NCBI GenBank assembly: GCA_039613835.1
Contig: CP154827.1
Span: forward strand, 962,501 to 1,026,500
Source: Acetobacteraceae bacterium
Lineage (GTDB): Bacteria > Pseudomonadota > Alphaproteobacteria > Acetobacterales > Acetobacteraceae
Direction of reading: 5' to 3'
DNA length: 64,000 bases
Below, piece after piece: positions 18,911 through 27,595 of this stretch. How positions within the stretch are numbered: position 1 is the stretch's first letter; each line of letters opens with the position of its first letter. The notes under the pieces are model-generated. The model worked only from the letters and a program-made list of their open reading frames with translations. It was not told where the DNA came from and searched no databases. Position numbers and translations under genes: made by a program.

Positions 18911-19423
18911 TTAATTGTCGCCAGGGGCGGGAGTTCCGCGCGGGCGCCTGGGTCGAGGCAGCTCGATCTCCGTATTGGGCATACCACGCGCGCTGCGTTT
19001 GCCGTCCGAAATTTCTATCTGCTTAACGCGAACTTCAGGCTGAGGGCGATACAAATCGATGTGAAGCAACCCGTTATCCAGCCATGCATCCCCGACTTCT
19101 ATATTGTCGGCAAGCACAAAAGATTTTTGAAATTGCCGTGCCGCAATACCGCGATGGATAAAGGCGCGGCCCTGCGAGTCGTCATTCTGACGGCCCCTGA
19201 TCACAAGTTGGTTATCTTCCTGCGTGATCTGGAGATCCGTCATGGCAAACCCGGCGATGGCCAGTGTCACGCGCAGCGTTTTCTGGTCAAGCTGCTCAAT
19301 ATTGTAAGGCGGGTAGCCATCCGAGACAGTTTTGGCAGCACGCTCCAGCATTTGCTCCAGATAATCGAACCCGAGAAATGTCGGGGAAGTGAATAAGCGT
19401 CCTGACAAAGCAAGCCTCCTCAT
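18911..19423 (-). CDS. Small heat-shock protein (Hsp20/IbpA type)
   Basis: A 170-residue alpha-crystallin-domain chaperone that holds unfolding proteins for refolding by DnaK/ClpB. The alpha-crystallin region runs from about residue 35 to 130 (LRVTLAIAGFAMTDLQI through LLHIDLYRPQPEV), with a short basic, proline-rich C-terminal tail. A TTG at 19435 would add four residues; the ATG (MRRLALSG) is the more usual start in alphaproteobacterial homologues. It leads an hsp20-DUF1150-Rid operon and has a candidate heat-shock promoter upstream. Confidence 0.9.
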   Translation of the reverse strand: MRRLALSGRLFTSPTFLGFDYLEQMLERAAKTVSDGYPPYNIEQLDQKTLRVTLAIAGFAMTDLQITQEDNQLVIRGRQNDDSQGRAFIHRGIAARQFQKSFVLADNIEVGDAWLDNGLLHIDLYRPQPEVRVKQIEISDGKRSARGMPNTEIELPRPRRPRGTPAPGDN

Positions 19424-19485
19424 TGAGCGAGACAAACCGTCCTGACCCGAATGGCGTCAGACGGTTGAATAAGGATCATTTTATC

Positions 19486-19515
19486 ACATATGCGACTCAA
19501 ACTGACAACTTCAAC
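19486..19515 (-). promoter_or_regulatory. Candidate RpoH-type promoter of hsp20
   Basis: On the minus strand GTTGAAG is followed after 16 bases by CATATGT, about 63 bases before the hsp20 start. This resembles the sigma-32 pattern (CTTGAA, spacer, CATNTA-like box). The match is partial, so this is inference from position and similarity. Confidence 0.3.
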
Positions 19516-19604
19516 CACCCCGATCCCGTTTTAACTTTTGCTTCGGCGGCATGGCGACGACGAAAAACGTTGGCGCGACGCCGAAATTTCGGTAGGAGCG
19601 CGCT

Positions 19605-20150
19605 ATGGAAGCTCTCTCATTCTTGAACGATCTCGACTCAGTCACGCCGACACCGATCCTGGTTGCACCGCACCCTGTCCTCTCGCGCAAGGCTGCGCGC
19701 GTCCAGGCTTCGGATCTGTCGCAAGTTCGTGTGACCCTGCCCGGTATGTTCGCGGCCATGTATCGTGCACCGGGGATTGGCCTCGCCGCGCCGCAAGTGG
19801 GGATCGGGCTGCGCTTCATGATTATCGACATTACCGAGAATGACGCAAGGTGCCCTCGCATCTTCATTAACCCGGAGATCACCTCCTTTTCAGATGAGAA
19901 AGCTGTGACGGAGGAAGGCTGCCTCTCCGTCCCCAACCAATATGCGGAGGTTATCCGGCCGGAGCGCGTCACGATAAAATATCAGAATCTCGATGGTCAG
20001 GATGAAGAGCTGGAAACAGATGGTCTCCTCGCGATCTGCATCCAGCATGAGATCGACCATCTCGATGGCATTCTTTTCGTGGATCATCTTTCAAAGTTGA
20101 AGCGCAATATGCTGATGAGAAAACTGGCGAAAGAACAGCGCGGGAAGTAG
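19605..20150 (+). CDS. def: Peptide deformylase
   Basis: Removes the formyl group from N-terminal formyl-methionine of nascent proteins. The 181-residue protein has all three motifs: GIGLAAPQVG (near residue 57), EGCLSVP with the metal-binding Cys, and QHEIDHLDG with the two metal-binding histidines and catalytic Glu. GGTAGGAG precedes the ATG. It is followed after 2 bases by fmt, the enzyme that adds the formyl group, and then truA; the three form one operon. Confidence 0.97.
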   Translation: MEALSFLNDLDSVTPTPILVAPHPVLSRKAARVQASDLSQVRVTLPGMFAAMYRAPGIGLAAPQVGIGLRFMIIDITENDARCPRIFINPEITSFSDEKAVTEEGCLSVPNQYAEVIRPERVTIKYQNLDGQDEELETDGLLAICIQHEIDHLDGILFVDHLSKLKRNMLMRKLAKEQRGK

Positions 20151-20152
20151 TC

Positions 20153-21064
20153 ATGCGCCTTATTTTCATGGGCACGCCCGCTTTCTCCGTTCCGGTTCTG
20201 GACGCGCTTCGGGCAGCCGGTCATGAGATTGTCGCGGTCTATACCCAGCCGCCTCGCCCGTCGGGACGTGGCAAAAAATTGCAGCTTTCGCCGGTGCGTC
20301 AGGCCGCAGAGGCAGCACACCTCCCGGTCATGTCGCCTTCGAAGCTTCGTGATGAAGCTGAAGAACTCAAAATATTCAGCGACTTCAAAGCGGATGCCGC
20401 CATTGTCGTCGCTTACGGGATCATCCTTCCCCTCGCCTTTCTTACCGCGCCGCGCCTTGGCTGCATAAATGTGCATGCCAGTCTCCTGCCGCGTTGGCGC
20501 GGTGCAGCGCCGATTCAGGCCGCTATCATGGCGGGCGATGCGCAAACGGGTATTTCCATCATGCAAATGGATGCGGGGCTGGATACAGGCCCCGTCCTGT
20601 CAACGGCGCGCATCCCCATCGCTCTGGATGAAACCGGGGCGACTTTGCATGATAAATTGTCGGCTCTCGGCGCAGAACGCCTTATTGAGACTTTAAACGC
20701 GCCATTGCAGGCCACACCGCAATCTGATCAAGGCGCGACATATGCGGCCCGTTTGACGCGGGAGACAGGCCGGATTGACTGGTCCCTCCCAGCCGAGACG
20801 CTGGAACGCCGGATCCGCGCCCTCACGCCCTGGCCGTCCTCCTCTACGACCTATAATGGTACGACCCTCAAAATCGGCGGGGCTGAGGTCATGAAAGGCG
20901 TTTCATCTGCACAGCCCGGCATGACTCTGGATGATGCACTCACCGTTCAATGCGGCCAGGATGCCTTGCGGCTGACCCATATTCAAAGGCCCGGTAAAGC
21001 CATGCTCGCGCAAGATGTGTTTTTGAGAGGCTGGGCCGTGCCGCGAGGAAGTCGCTTTGAATAA
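20153..21064 (+). CDS. fmt: Methionyl-tRNA formyltransferase
   Basis: Formylates initiator Met-tRNA using 10-formyltetrahydrofolate. The 303-residue protein opens with LIFMGTPAFSVPVLDAL, has the catalytic Asn/His region INVHASLLPRWRGAAPIQ around residue 105, and MQMDAGLDTGPVL, all standard for Fmt. Length is normal (~310). The 3' end overlaps the start of truA by 8 bases. Confidence 0.97.
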   Translation: MRLIFMGTPAFSVPVLDALRAAGHEIVAVYTQPPRPSGRGKKLQLSPVRQAAEAAHLPVMSPSKLRDEAEELKIFSDFKADAAIVVAYGIILPLAFLTAPRLGCINVHASLLPRWRGAAPIQAAIMAGDAQTGISIMQMDAGLDTGPVLSTARIPIALDETGATLHDKLSALGAERLIETLNAPLQATPQSDQGATYAARLTRETGRIDWSLPAETLERRIRALTPWPSSSTTYNGTTLKIGGAEVMKGVSSAQPGMTLDDALTVQCGQDALRLTHIQRPGKAMLAQDVFLRGWAVPRGSRFE

Positions 21065-21851
21065 CCTCCCGGAGGCGGGTTATACGCGCTGGGCGCTTCT
21101 CCTCGAATTCGACGGAACGGGGTTTGTCGGCTGGCAACGACAGGAAAATGGTCCCTCCATCCAGGGCTGTCTGGAGGCTGCGGGCGCGGCTTTTTTCGGT
21201 GGTCGGTCCGTGATGTCGGCCACATCGGGCCGGACAGATGCCGGGGTGCACGCTTCAGCCATGGTTGTGCAGCTCGATGTGCCCGATATGCGCGCCGTCT
21301 CCGCCCACCAACTTCGTAACGGGCTGAATTTCCACCTGAAGCCCCACTTGATCGGCGTCAGAATGGCCCGTCCAGCGCCAACGGACTGGCACGCACGATT
21401 TTCCGCCATTGGTCGGCGTTATCGTTATACGATCCTCAACCGGGCGGCGCGTCCGATATTGGACGCCCATCATGTCTGGCACGTCAAACATCCCCTTAAT
21501 GTCGATGCCATGCAGGAGGCGTCACGCTTTCTGATCGGACGACATGATTTTTCATCATTCCGGGCGGCGTCCTGTCAGGCCAGCGGCCCGATCAGAACGT
21601 TGGATGAAATGACCATCACCCGTTCGGACGATTATATTGTCCTTGAGGTGCAGGCGCGCTCCTTCCTTCATCATCAAGTGCGGAATTTCGCGGGGTCACT
21701 GGCTTTAGTGGGACGGGGCAAATGGTCCGCAACGCATTTACGCGATGTGCTTCATGCCCGGGACAGAACTCAGGCCGGCCCCACCGCCCCGCCTGAGGGG
21801 CTGTGCCTGATCAGGGTGGATTACCCGGAAAAACTTTTTAAAATTGCGTGA
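21057..21851 (+). CDS. truA: tRNA pseudouridine synthase A
   Basis: Makes pseudouridine at positions 38-40 of tRNA anticodon arms. The 264-residue protein has the catalytic aspartate in GRTDAGVHASA (about residue 62) and the LEFDGTGFVGWQRQ start of the family. The only start that keeps this N-terminus is a TTG at 21057, which lies inside fmt and is preceded by GAGGAA with 6-base spacing, so a TTG start is well supported. Last gene of def-fmt-truA. Confidence 0.95.
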   Translation: MNNLPEAGYTRWALLLEFDGTGFVGWQRQENGPSIQGCLEAAGAAFFGGRSVMSATSGRTDAGVHASAMVVQLDVPDMRAVSAHQLRNGLNFHLKPHLIGVRMARPAPTDWHARFSAIGRRYRYTILNRAARPILDAHHVWHVKHPLNVDAMQEASRFLIGRHDFSSFRAASCQASGPIRTLDEMTITRSDDYIVLEVQARSFLHHQVRNFAGSLALVGRGKWSATHLRDVLHARDRTQAGPTAPPEGLCLIRVDYPEKLFKIA

Positions 21852-21870
21852 TGCAGGGCGCGGCGCTGAT

Positions 21871-22510
21871 TTACGGTGCCTTGGGTTTCGCCGGGTCCAG
21901 CCATAGCGATTGGGCGGGGAGATTATGGTTGAGCCGCGTCCCGACCTGCACCACAATCATACTGGCGACGAGACTGAGCACCATAATCGCCGCGACCTGA
22001 CGCCACTGAATTTTCAACCCTGCGCGCAAGACGCGGCACATCACGATGATCAGATAAATTGAAAGCATGACCGGCACGCCGGACAGCGCCCTTCTGGCCT
22101 GGGACGCATCATTCATGAGGATCTGTATCAGCGCACTGCCGGCCAGAACGCCGAAAATCAGAAATAGATTGGTCAGTGCCGTAGCGGAGAGGATCGCTGT
22201 CGCACAGCGCGGCCAGAGCGCCTCACGCCCCCAACGCTCCGCCGCCGCCTGAATAATGGTGATGATCACGAGATATTGGCAGATTTCCCCCAGAGCGACG
22301 CGGGGATAACTACATGGATCCGTCCGCAATTGCGGCGCTAAAAGGGAAAGGCAGAGAAAGACAAGTTCGGAGAGGAAGACGACGACAATCAGCGCGCTGA
22401 ACACCGCAAGGCGTGTGCCAGCGAAATAGGCATAGGCCCCAACCATCCATGCGCAACAAGCCGTTCAGGCCCTGCTCGAAATTCTGCTGCATGGTTGAGT
22501 CAAATTTCAC
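21871..22510 (-). pseudogene. Multi-spanning inner-membrane protein, frameshifted near the N-terminus
   Basis: Not recognised as a named family. The 3' frame (21871-22446, 191 residues) encodes about five hydrophobic segments (for example VFSALIVVVFLSELVFLCL and VPVMLSIYLIIVMCRVL). Its ATG at 22446 has no ribosome site. A GTG at 22510 with an excellent site (AAGGTGAT) starts a different frame reading KFDSTMQQNFEQGLNGLLRM. The two frames join naturally if one copy of the tandem ATGGATGG at 22443-22450 is removed, giving LLRMVGAYAYFAG. A 4-base duplication therefore seems to have broken the gene just after its start. Translation from the internal ATG remains possible. Confidence 0.55.
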
Positions 22511-22547
22511 GTGATATCACCTTTTGGAGAAGATGGGTGAAGCCTGA

Positions 22548-23678
22548 TCAAAGCCCAAGATCCAGAATGAAGGTACGATATATGTCCCGCAACGCGTCAA
22601 GGTCACTAAGATGCACCGCCTCATCAACTTTGTGCATCGTGGCGCCGACCAGACCGAACTCCGCCGTCGGGCAGTAGGATGCGATGAACCGAGCATCAGA
22701 CGTGCCACCGGACGTATCCATCTGGGGACGCCGTTCCGTCACGGCTTCAATAGAGCGGGCCAGGCTTTCAACATAATGGTTCGGCTCCGTCAGGAAAGCC
22801 TCGCCGCTGATCGCGACATCAACCGTGGCGTCCGGCGCATAGTCCCGCGTCGTTTCTTTAACCCATTGCGCCAGATCCGTACCATGATGATGGTTGTTGA
22901 AACGAATATTTAGCCGCATTGACGCCTGGCCAGGGATGATATTCGTCGCTTCATTGCCGACATCGATATTGGTGATCTGAAGTGATGAGGGTTGGAACCA
23001 TGCATTCCCCTCATCAAGCGTGCGGGACCGGAGCGCATTGATCAGAGCGACCAGCCGGTGGATCGGATTATCCGCGCGATGGGGATAGGCGACATGGCCC
23101 TGAACACCCCGAATAGTGACCGTCGCATTCAGGCTTCCCCGACGGCCGATCTTGATTGTCTCTCCGATTTTCTCCGGGTTGGTGGGCTCTCCCACCAGGC
23201 AGAAATCTGGGATATGGCCTTCCGCCTTCATCCACGCCAATACGTCCCGCGTGCCGTGCTGCGCCGTCCCCTCCTCATCGCCCGTGATCAAAAAACTGAT
23301 GGAGCCATGAAGCTCACGCGCGTGCAGGATGGACGAGATCGCACTGGTGAAGGCCGCGATCGCACCTTTCATGTCACTTGCGCCGCGACCGTAAAGCACA
23401 TTCTCCTCAATCATGGCCGCGAAAGGGGGGGGGCGCCAACCCTCCCCCGGCGGCACGACATCCGTATGCCCCGCGAAACAGAGATGCGGCCCGTTTCGGC
23501 CCCGCCGCGCAAAAAGATTGGGCGTTTGCGCCCCCTCCGGGCCAAAGGGAAGGTGCCATATCTCGAACCCTAACCCCGCGAGAACATCCGCAAGATAGGT
23601 GAGGGCGCCCTCATCCGCCGGTGTGACGGAGGGACATTTCAATAGAGCCTGCGCGAGTTCGAGGACCGGGACCTCCAT
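22548..23678 (-). CDS. dapE: Succinyl-diaminopimelate desuccinylase
   Basis: A 376-residue zinc aminoacylase (M20 family) that removes succinate from N-succinyl-LL-diaminopimelate on the way to DAP and lysine. Metal ligands sit in GHTDVVPPG and GRGASDMKGAIAAF, and the catalytic Glu pair in TGDEEGTAQHGT. The sequence SGGTSDARFI near the C-terminus is also typical. It follows dapD by 3 bases. A run of nine G bases on the plus strand (23425-23433) lies within the gene, yet the frame is intact. Confidence 0.96.
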   Translation of the reverse strand: MEVPVLELAQALLKCPSVTPADEGALTYLADVLAGLGFEIWHLPFGPEGAQTPNLFARRGRNGPHLCFAGHTDVVPPGEGWRPPPFAAMIEENVLYGRGASDMKGAIAAFTSAISSILHARELHGSISFLITGDEEGTAQHGTRDVLAWMKAEGHIPDFCLVGEPTNPEKIGETIKIGRRGSLNATVTIRGVQGHVAYPHRADNPIHRLVALINALRSRTLDEGNAWFQPSSLQITNIDVGNEATNIIPGQASMRLNIRFNNHHHGTDLAQWVKETTRDYAPDATVDVAISGEAFLTEPNHYVESLARSIEAVTERRPQMDTSGGTSDARFIASYCPTAEFGLVGATMHKVDEAVHLSDLDALRDIYRTFILDLGL

Positions 23679-23681
23679 GGC

Positions 23682-24512
23682 TCAGTCTCTCAACAACTCG
23701 TTGATTGAGGTTTTCGCACGTGTGCGGGCATCAACCCGCTTGACGATGACGGCGCAGGCGAGAGACGGCCCACCCGGCGTTTTTGGCGGCAGCGTGCCCG
23801 GCACGACGACAGAGTAAGCCGGTACGCGTCCCATGAAGACCTCTCCCGTTTCCCGATCGACGATCTTTGTCGAGGCACTGAGAAACACGCCCATGGACAG
23901 GACAGCGCCCTCCTCAACGATGACGCCTTCCGCCACCTCTGATCGGGCACCGATGAAGCAGTGATCTTCAATGATTACCGGTGCGACCTGGAGCGGCTCC
24001 AGCACGCCGCCAATTCCGGCCCCGCCACTGATATGGACGTTTTTACCAATTTGCGCGCATGAGCCCACAGTGGCCCATGTATCAACCATCGTGCCGATAT
24101 CCACGTACGCACCCACATTCACGAAGCTTGGCATCAGCACCACGCCAGGCGCGATATAAGCGGAGCGCCGCACGATCGCACCTGGAACTGCCCGGAAACC
24201 GGCGCGGTCAAAATGGCTCTTCTCCAAACCGGCAAATTTAAGCGGCACTTTATCGAACCCATCCACTCCGCCACAAGCCTGCGCAACCGGCTGACTGTCA
24301 TTCAGCCTGAAAGACAGGAGGATAGCTTTTTTGAGCCACTCGTGAATAGTCCAGCCCTGTCCGGATTTTTCAGCGACACGTAACTGACCCTGATCAAGCG
24401 CAGCGAGCACATTTTCAACCACGTGACGGTCTTCGCCACCCGTCTTGGCATTAAGGGTGTCACGGCGGTTCCAGAGGCCGTCAATGTGGGATCGCACTTT
24501 TGTAAGCTGCAT
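23682..24512 (-). CDS. dapD: Tetrahydrodipicolinate N-succinyltransferase
   Basis: A 276-residue hexapeptide-repeat acyltransferase that succinylates tetrahydrodipicolinate, the step before DapC and DapE in DAP synthesis. The left-handed beta-helix is visible from about residue 100 ([40 protein letters not shown]). The C-terminus [16 protein letters not shown] is typical of DapD. First gene of dapD-dapE, so this organism uses the succinylase branch. Confidence 0.97.
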   Translation of the reverse strand: MQLTKVRSHIDGLWNRRDTLNAKTGGEDRHVVENVLAALDQGQLRVAEKSGQGWTIHEWLKKAILLSFRLNDSQPVAQACGGVDGFDKVPLKFAGLEKSHFDRAGFRAVPGAIVRRSAYIAPGVVLMPSFVNVGAYVDIGTMVDTWATVGSCAQIGKNVHISGGAGIGGVLEPLQVAPVIIEDHCFIGARSEVAEGVIVEEGAVLSMGVFLSASTKIVDRETGEVFMGRVPAYSVVVPGTLPPKTPGGPSLACAVIVKRVDARTRAKTSINELLRD

Positions 24513-25007
24513 GAGGATGTTCCAACTTATTGTTGCCAGACTCAGTTACTGGCCGAAAAGCGGCCTCATGACCGCTGCCCCTGTATGTCCGGGAGATGGT
24601 CATCAAGGCAAGCTTAAATTGTTTCCGGCGCCTTTCCGCACCATGTCAAAACCGGCGAACGAAAACGAACCTTGCGGCCTCAACCGGTCTTGCGCGTCTT
24701 ATTCTTTCGCGGGCTACACATGACGCGCAATAGTCTGAGCGTAACCGGGGGCTTAATGTAACGATGATATAAATATCGGTGACCCTGACGGGCCGCGCCC
24801 CGTAAATGTCACCGTGACGCACCGCCCTTTTTACCTGCGGATGATGAACATTGAAACGCATTTAAAATCTTTGCAACAGCATTAACCTTGACGCCGGGAC
24901 GCTTCAGCCTGCAAAATAAAGTATCACTTCGGGGCTTGATAAATGGCCCCGAGCGGCCAATCTTTTGACCGTAAAACAGCCTCCCTGCAAAGCCTTATGA
25001 GAGCAAC
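24513..25007. other. Intergenic region between dapD and the GGDEF-like gene
   Basis: A 495-base gap between divergent genes. No convincing frame was found. One 7-base-pair hairpin (TCGGGGC at 24929-24935, GCCCCGA at 24946-24952, 10-base loop) lies 56 bases before the GTG of the next gene; it lacks a T-run, so it is not a standard terminator. The dapDE promoter must be in this gap. Confidence 0.4.
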
Positions 25008-25988
25008 GTGCGATCACCGTCATTTCTGAGTAATGCCTGGTTCAAGCGCCGTAGTGCCGAGAATCAAACTGCTCTCTCCGTTGGCAAGACATGCCGGTGC
25101 AGTTTCGAGTTTGTTTCGCGTTTAAGGGCCGGACCTTCGATCGCCCGCGGTTTGGGCGAAGCGTTCGACGTCGTATGTGATCGTCTCGGCCCGACAGAAG
25201 CCGACCTGATTTCCTCCGGCCCGCTTGTTGATGAGCATGATGGGGCGGAGCGCCAATGGTATAGCCTGCGTCACTGGTCAAACGGTAAAGCAACTTCCAC
25301 CTCACCGATCCCGATCGATGAGTCGACGGTCATGGACAGCGAATATCGCCACCTGTCGCGCGTACGTTACCTTGGTGAGATCGGCATCATCGCGCACGTC
25401 AATGAGCGGCGCAATGTCTGGGAGGACCATATTGCCGATATTGACGCATTCCTCACCACGGCCGCCGCGTTGTTGGAAGTTGATCTGACCTACCGGAAGC
25501 TTCTGGAAAACCTTCCTTATGACCTACTGAGTCACCTCCCGAAATGGGAGTTGTTCCAGACAGAGACGGAGCGCCGCATGGCGCGGCTCGATTTTGACAA
25601 TGCCCCGGCAACCTTCATGGCGATCCGCATTGAAAATCTTTCCACGATCCCGGTTGAGCAACTCAAAGCGGTGATGACGCAGATTTCTGAACGTCTTAAA
25701 ATGACTGTCCGACCGACTGACCTCATCGGCCAGCTTGATTCACAGACCTTCCTGATCATGCTCGATGGTGCAGACCGCTTCGCTGCCGCGGAAAGGGCAG
25801 AAGATCTCTGCTCCCGCCGGGATTATGCGACGCCGCTCGCCCCGACACTCGCCCTTAAAATCGGGTTGGTGACACGTGAGGCGCATAGCGTTGACACTTT
25901 GGAGACGTTTCTTGAACGTGCGTGCCTGGCGCTTTATAAAACGGCGTCCTCACGCTCCTGCTGGTCGTTCTTCCACGAAAATGCCTAA
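25008..25988 (+). CDS. Uncharacterised protein with a degenerate GGDEF-like domain
   Basis: A 326-residue soluble protein. The C-terminal ~155 residues resemble a diguanylate-cyclase fold: an FQTETERRMARLDFDNAPATFMAIRIENLS segment (read in two parts) stands where the domain's first helix and strand lie, and TDLIGQLDSQTFLIMLDGAD stands where RxGGDEFxxLL should be. The GGDEF signature itself is absent (LDSQTF), so it cannot be a normal diguanylate cyclase. The N-terminal ~160 residues are unassigned, possibly a PAS-like sensory part. It starts with GTG; the ribosome site is weak (GAGAG). It is convergent with argB, overlapping it by 4 bases. Confidence 0.6.
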   Translation: MRSPSFLSNAWFKRRSAENQTALSVGKTCRCSFEFVSRLRAGPSIARGLGEAFDVVCDRLGPTEADLISSGPLVDEHDGAERQWYSLRHWSNGKATSTSPIPIDESTVMDSEYRHLSRVRYLGEIGIIAHVNERRNVWEDHIADIDAFLTTAAALLEVDLTYRKLLENLPYDLLSHLPKWELFQTETERRMARLDFDNAPATFMAIRIENLSTIPVEQLKAVMTQISERLKMTVRPTDLIGQLDSQTFLIMLDGADRFAAAERAEDLCSRRDYATPLAPTLALKIGLVTREAHSVDTLETFLERACLALYKTASSRSCWSFFHENA

Positions 25989-26911
25989 TCAGCATCCACT
26001 TTGATGAGTGTGCCGGAGCCTTTCCGCGTGAAAAGCTCCAAAAGGCAGGCATGGGGAACGCGTCCATCCAGAATGACCGCCGCATCAGCGCCGGCACGCA
26101 CCGCCTCCAGGCAGGTTTCGACTTTCGGGATCATACCGCCGGATATCGTTCCGTTCTTAATTCGCGCCCGCGCCTCGCTGGCGGTAAGTTCGGGGATGAG
26201 GTGCCCGGATTCATCCAGCACGCCCGGCACATCTGTCAGCATCAGCAGGCGAGACGCATTGACGCTTCCGGCGACGGCACCGGCCACCGTATCCGCATTG
26301 ATGTTGAAGGTCTCCCCTTTTTCACCATAACCAATCGGCGCGATGACCGGCGTCAGGCCAGCACCGAGAAGGGAGAAGAGAACGCGGGGGTCAATTTCTG
26401 CCGGTTCACCCACAAAGCCGTAATCAAGCTTCGTGTCGTCTGTTGCCGCAACATGCTTGCGCTGCGTCAATTTGCGCGCTTTGATGAGGCCGCCATCTTT
26501 ACCCGAGATCCCTACCGCCAGGGCACCGGCGCGATTGATCAGCTCCTCAACCTGTTTATTGACGCTGCCACAAAGCACCATTTCAATGATGTCGATGCTC
26601 TCTTTATCCGTGACTCGCAAACCATCAATAAAGCGCGACGGGAGTTTGAGTTTATCCAGCATGGCGCTGATCTGGGGACCCCCGCCATGAACCACAATCG
26701 GGTTGATGCCAACCAGTTTGAGTAGGGCGATATCTCGGCCAAAAGCACTCGATAACTGCATGCTGCCCATGGCGCTACCGCCATATTTAACGACAATCGT
26801 ATCCCCGACATAACGCCGCAAATAAGGCAGGGCGCTTGTGAGAAGCGTTGCCTGGCGCTGCTCATCCCGATAAAGATCGGCGTCAGAAGATTTATCGGTG
26901 TGGTCGTCCAT
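25985..26911 (-). CDS. argB: Acetylglutamate kinase
   Basis: Phosphorylates N-acetylglutamate, the second step of arginine synthesis. The 308-residue protein has VVKYGGSAMG (phosphate binding, about residue 40), VHGGGPQISAML, and SGKDGGLIKARKL, as in arginine-sensitive ArgB enzymes of the N-terminally extended kind. Length is normal. It is the last gene of rpmH-rnpA-yidD-yidC-engB-argB, 12 bases after engB. Confidence 0.95.
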   Translation of the reverse strand: MDDHTDKSSDADLYRDEQRQATLLTSALPYLRRYVGDTIVVKYGGSAMGSMQLSSAFGRDIALLKLVGINPIVVHGGGPQISAMLDKLKLPSRFIDGLRVTDKESIDIIEMVLCGSVNKQVEELINRAGALAVGISGKDGGLIKARKLTQRKHVAATDDTKLDYGFVGEPAEIDPRVLFSLLGAGLTPVIAPIGYGEKGETFNINADTVAGAVAGSVNASRLLMLTDVPGVLDESGHLIPELTASEARARIKNGTISGGMIPKVETCLEAVRAGADAAVILDGRVPHACLLELFTRKGSGTLIKVDAD

Positions 26912-26923
26912 AACGTAACCTTG

Positions 26924-27595
26924 TCAAACAATGTGACGGGCAGCGGGTGCGTCAATGAGACGCGCCACTTCGGCCCGCAGCAGGGGAATGCCAGAGCCGG
27001 TCTCACTACTCGTCCAGATGCTAAATGGATAAGCGGCCGGATGTTTGCGGATCGTCTCATCCACCTCGCGCCGCTTCGCCGCGAGAGCTATCGGTCTGAC
27101 CTGGTCACATTTGGTCAGAACAAGTTGAAAAACCACGGCAGCATGATCCAGTAGCGTCATCGCCTCCAGATCGGCTTTTTTCAGCTCAATCCGTGCATCG
27201 AGCAGAAGGAAGACACGCGCGAGGCTGGGACGACCGCGGAGATAGGCGAACATCAGCCCCTGCCAGTCTTCCTTCACCTGCTTCGAGGCTTTCGCGTAAC
27301 CATATCCGGGCATATCAACAAGAGAGACTTCACCGCCGAGATTGAAGAAATTCAGTTGCTTCGTGCGGCCCGGTTCAGAGGAGGCGCGCGCGAGACGGTT
27401 CCGCCCCGTCAGCGCGTTGATCAGGCTGGATTTACCGACATTTGACCGCCCCGCAAACGCAATTTCAGGCCCACCCACCGGGGGTAACATCTTCAGTTTC
27501 TGAGTTGCGAAATAAAAGTCGCACGGTCCGGCGAAGAGGAGACGACCACGCTCAATCTCCTCATCCGAAAACGTCGTAAGATCTTTCTGAGTCAT
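26924..27595 (-). CDS. engB: Ribosome biogenesis GTP-binding protein EngB/YsxC
   Basis: A 223-residue GTPase needed for 50S subunit assembly. G1 is GRSNVGKSS (near residue 49), G3 DMPGYGYAK, and G4 TKCDQV. Its start overlaps the yidC stop by 4 bases. The yidC-engB-argB order is common in alphaproteobacteria, and the match is full length. Confidence 0.94.
   Translation of the reverse strand: MTQKDLTTFSDEEIERGRLLFAGPCDFYFATQKLKMLPPVGGPEIAFAGRSNVGKSSLINALTGRNRLARASSEPGRTKQLNFFNLGGEVSLVDMPGYGYAKASKQVKEDWQGLMFAYLRGRPSLARVFLLLDARIELKKADLEAMTLLDHAAVVFQLVLTKCDQVRPIALAAKRREVDETIRKHPAAYPFSIWTSSETGSGIPLLRAEVARLIDAPAARHIV

Noticed and set aside
24929..24952. Hairpin TCGGGGC/GCCCCGA upstream of the GGDEF-like gene as a riboswitch or terminator
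   Set aside because: A single 7-base-pair stem with no T-run and no recognisable aptamer pattern is not enough.
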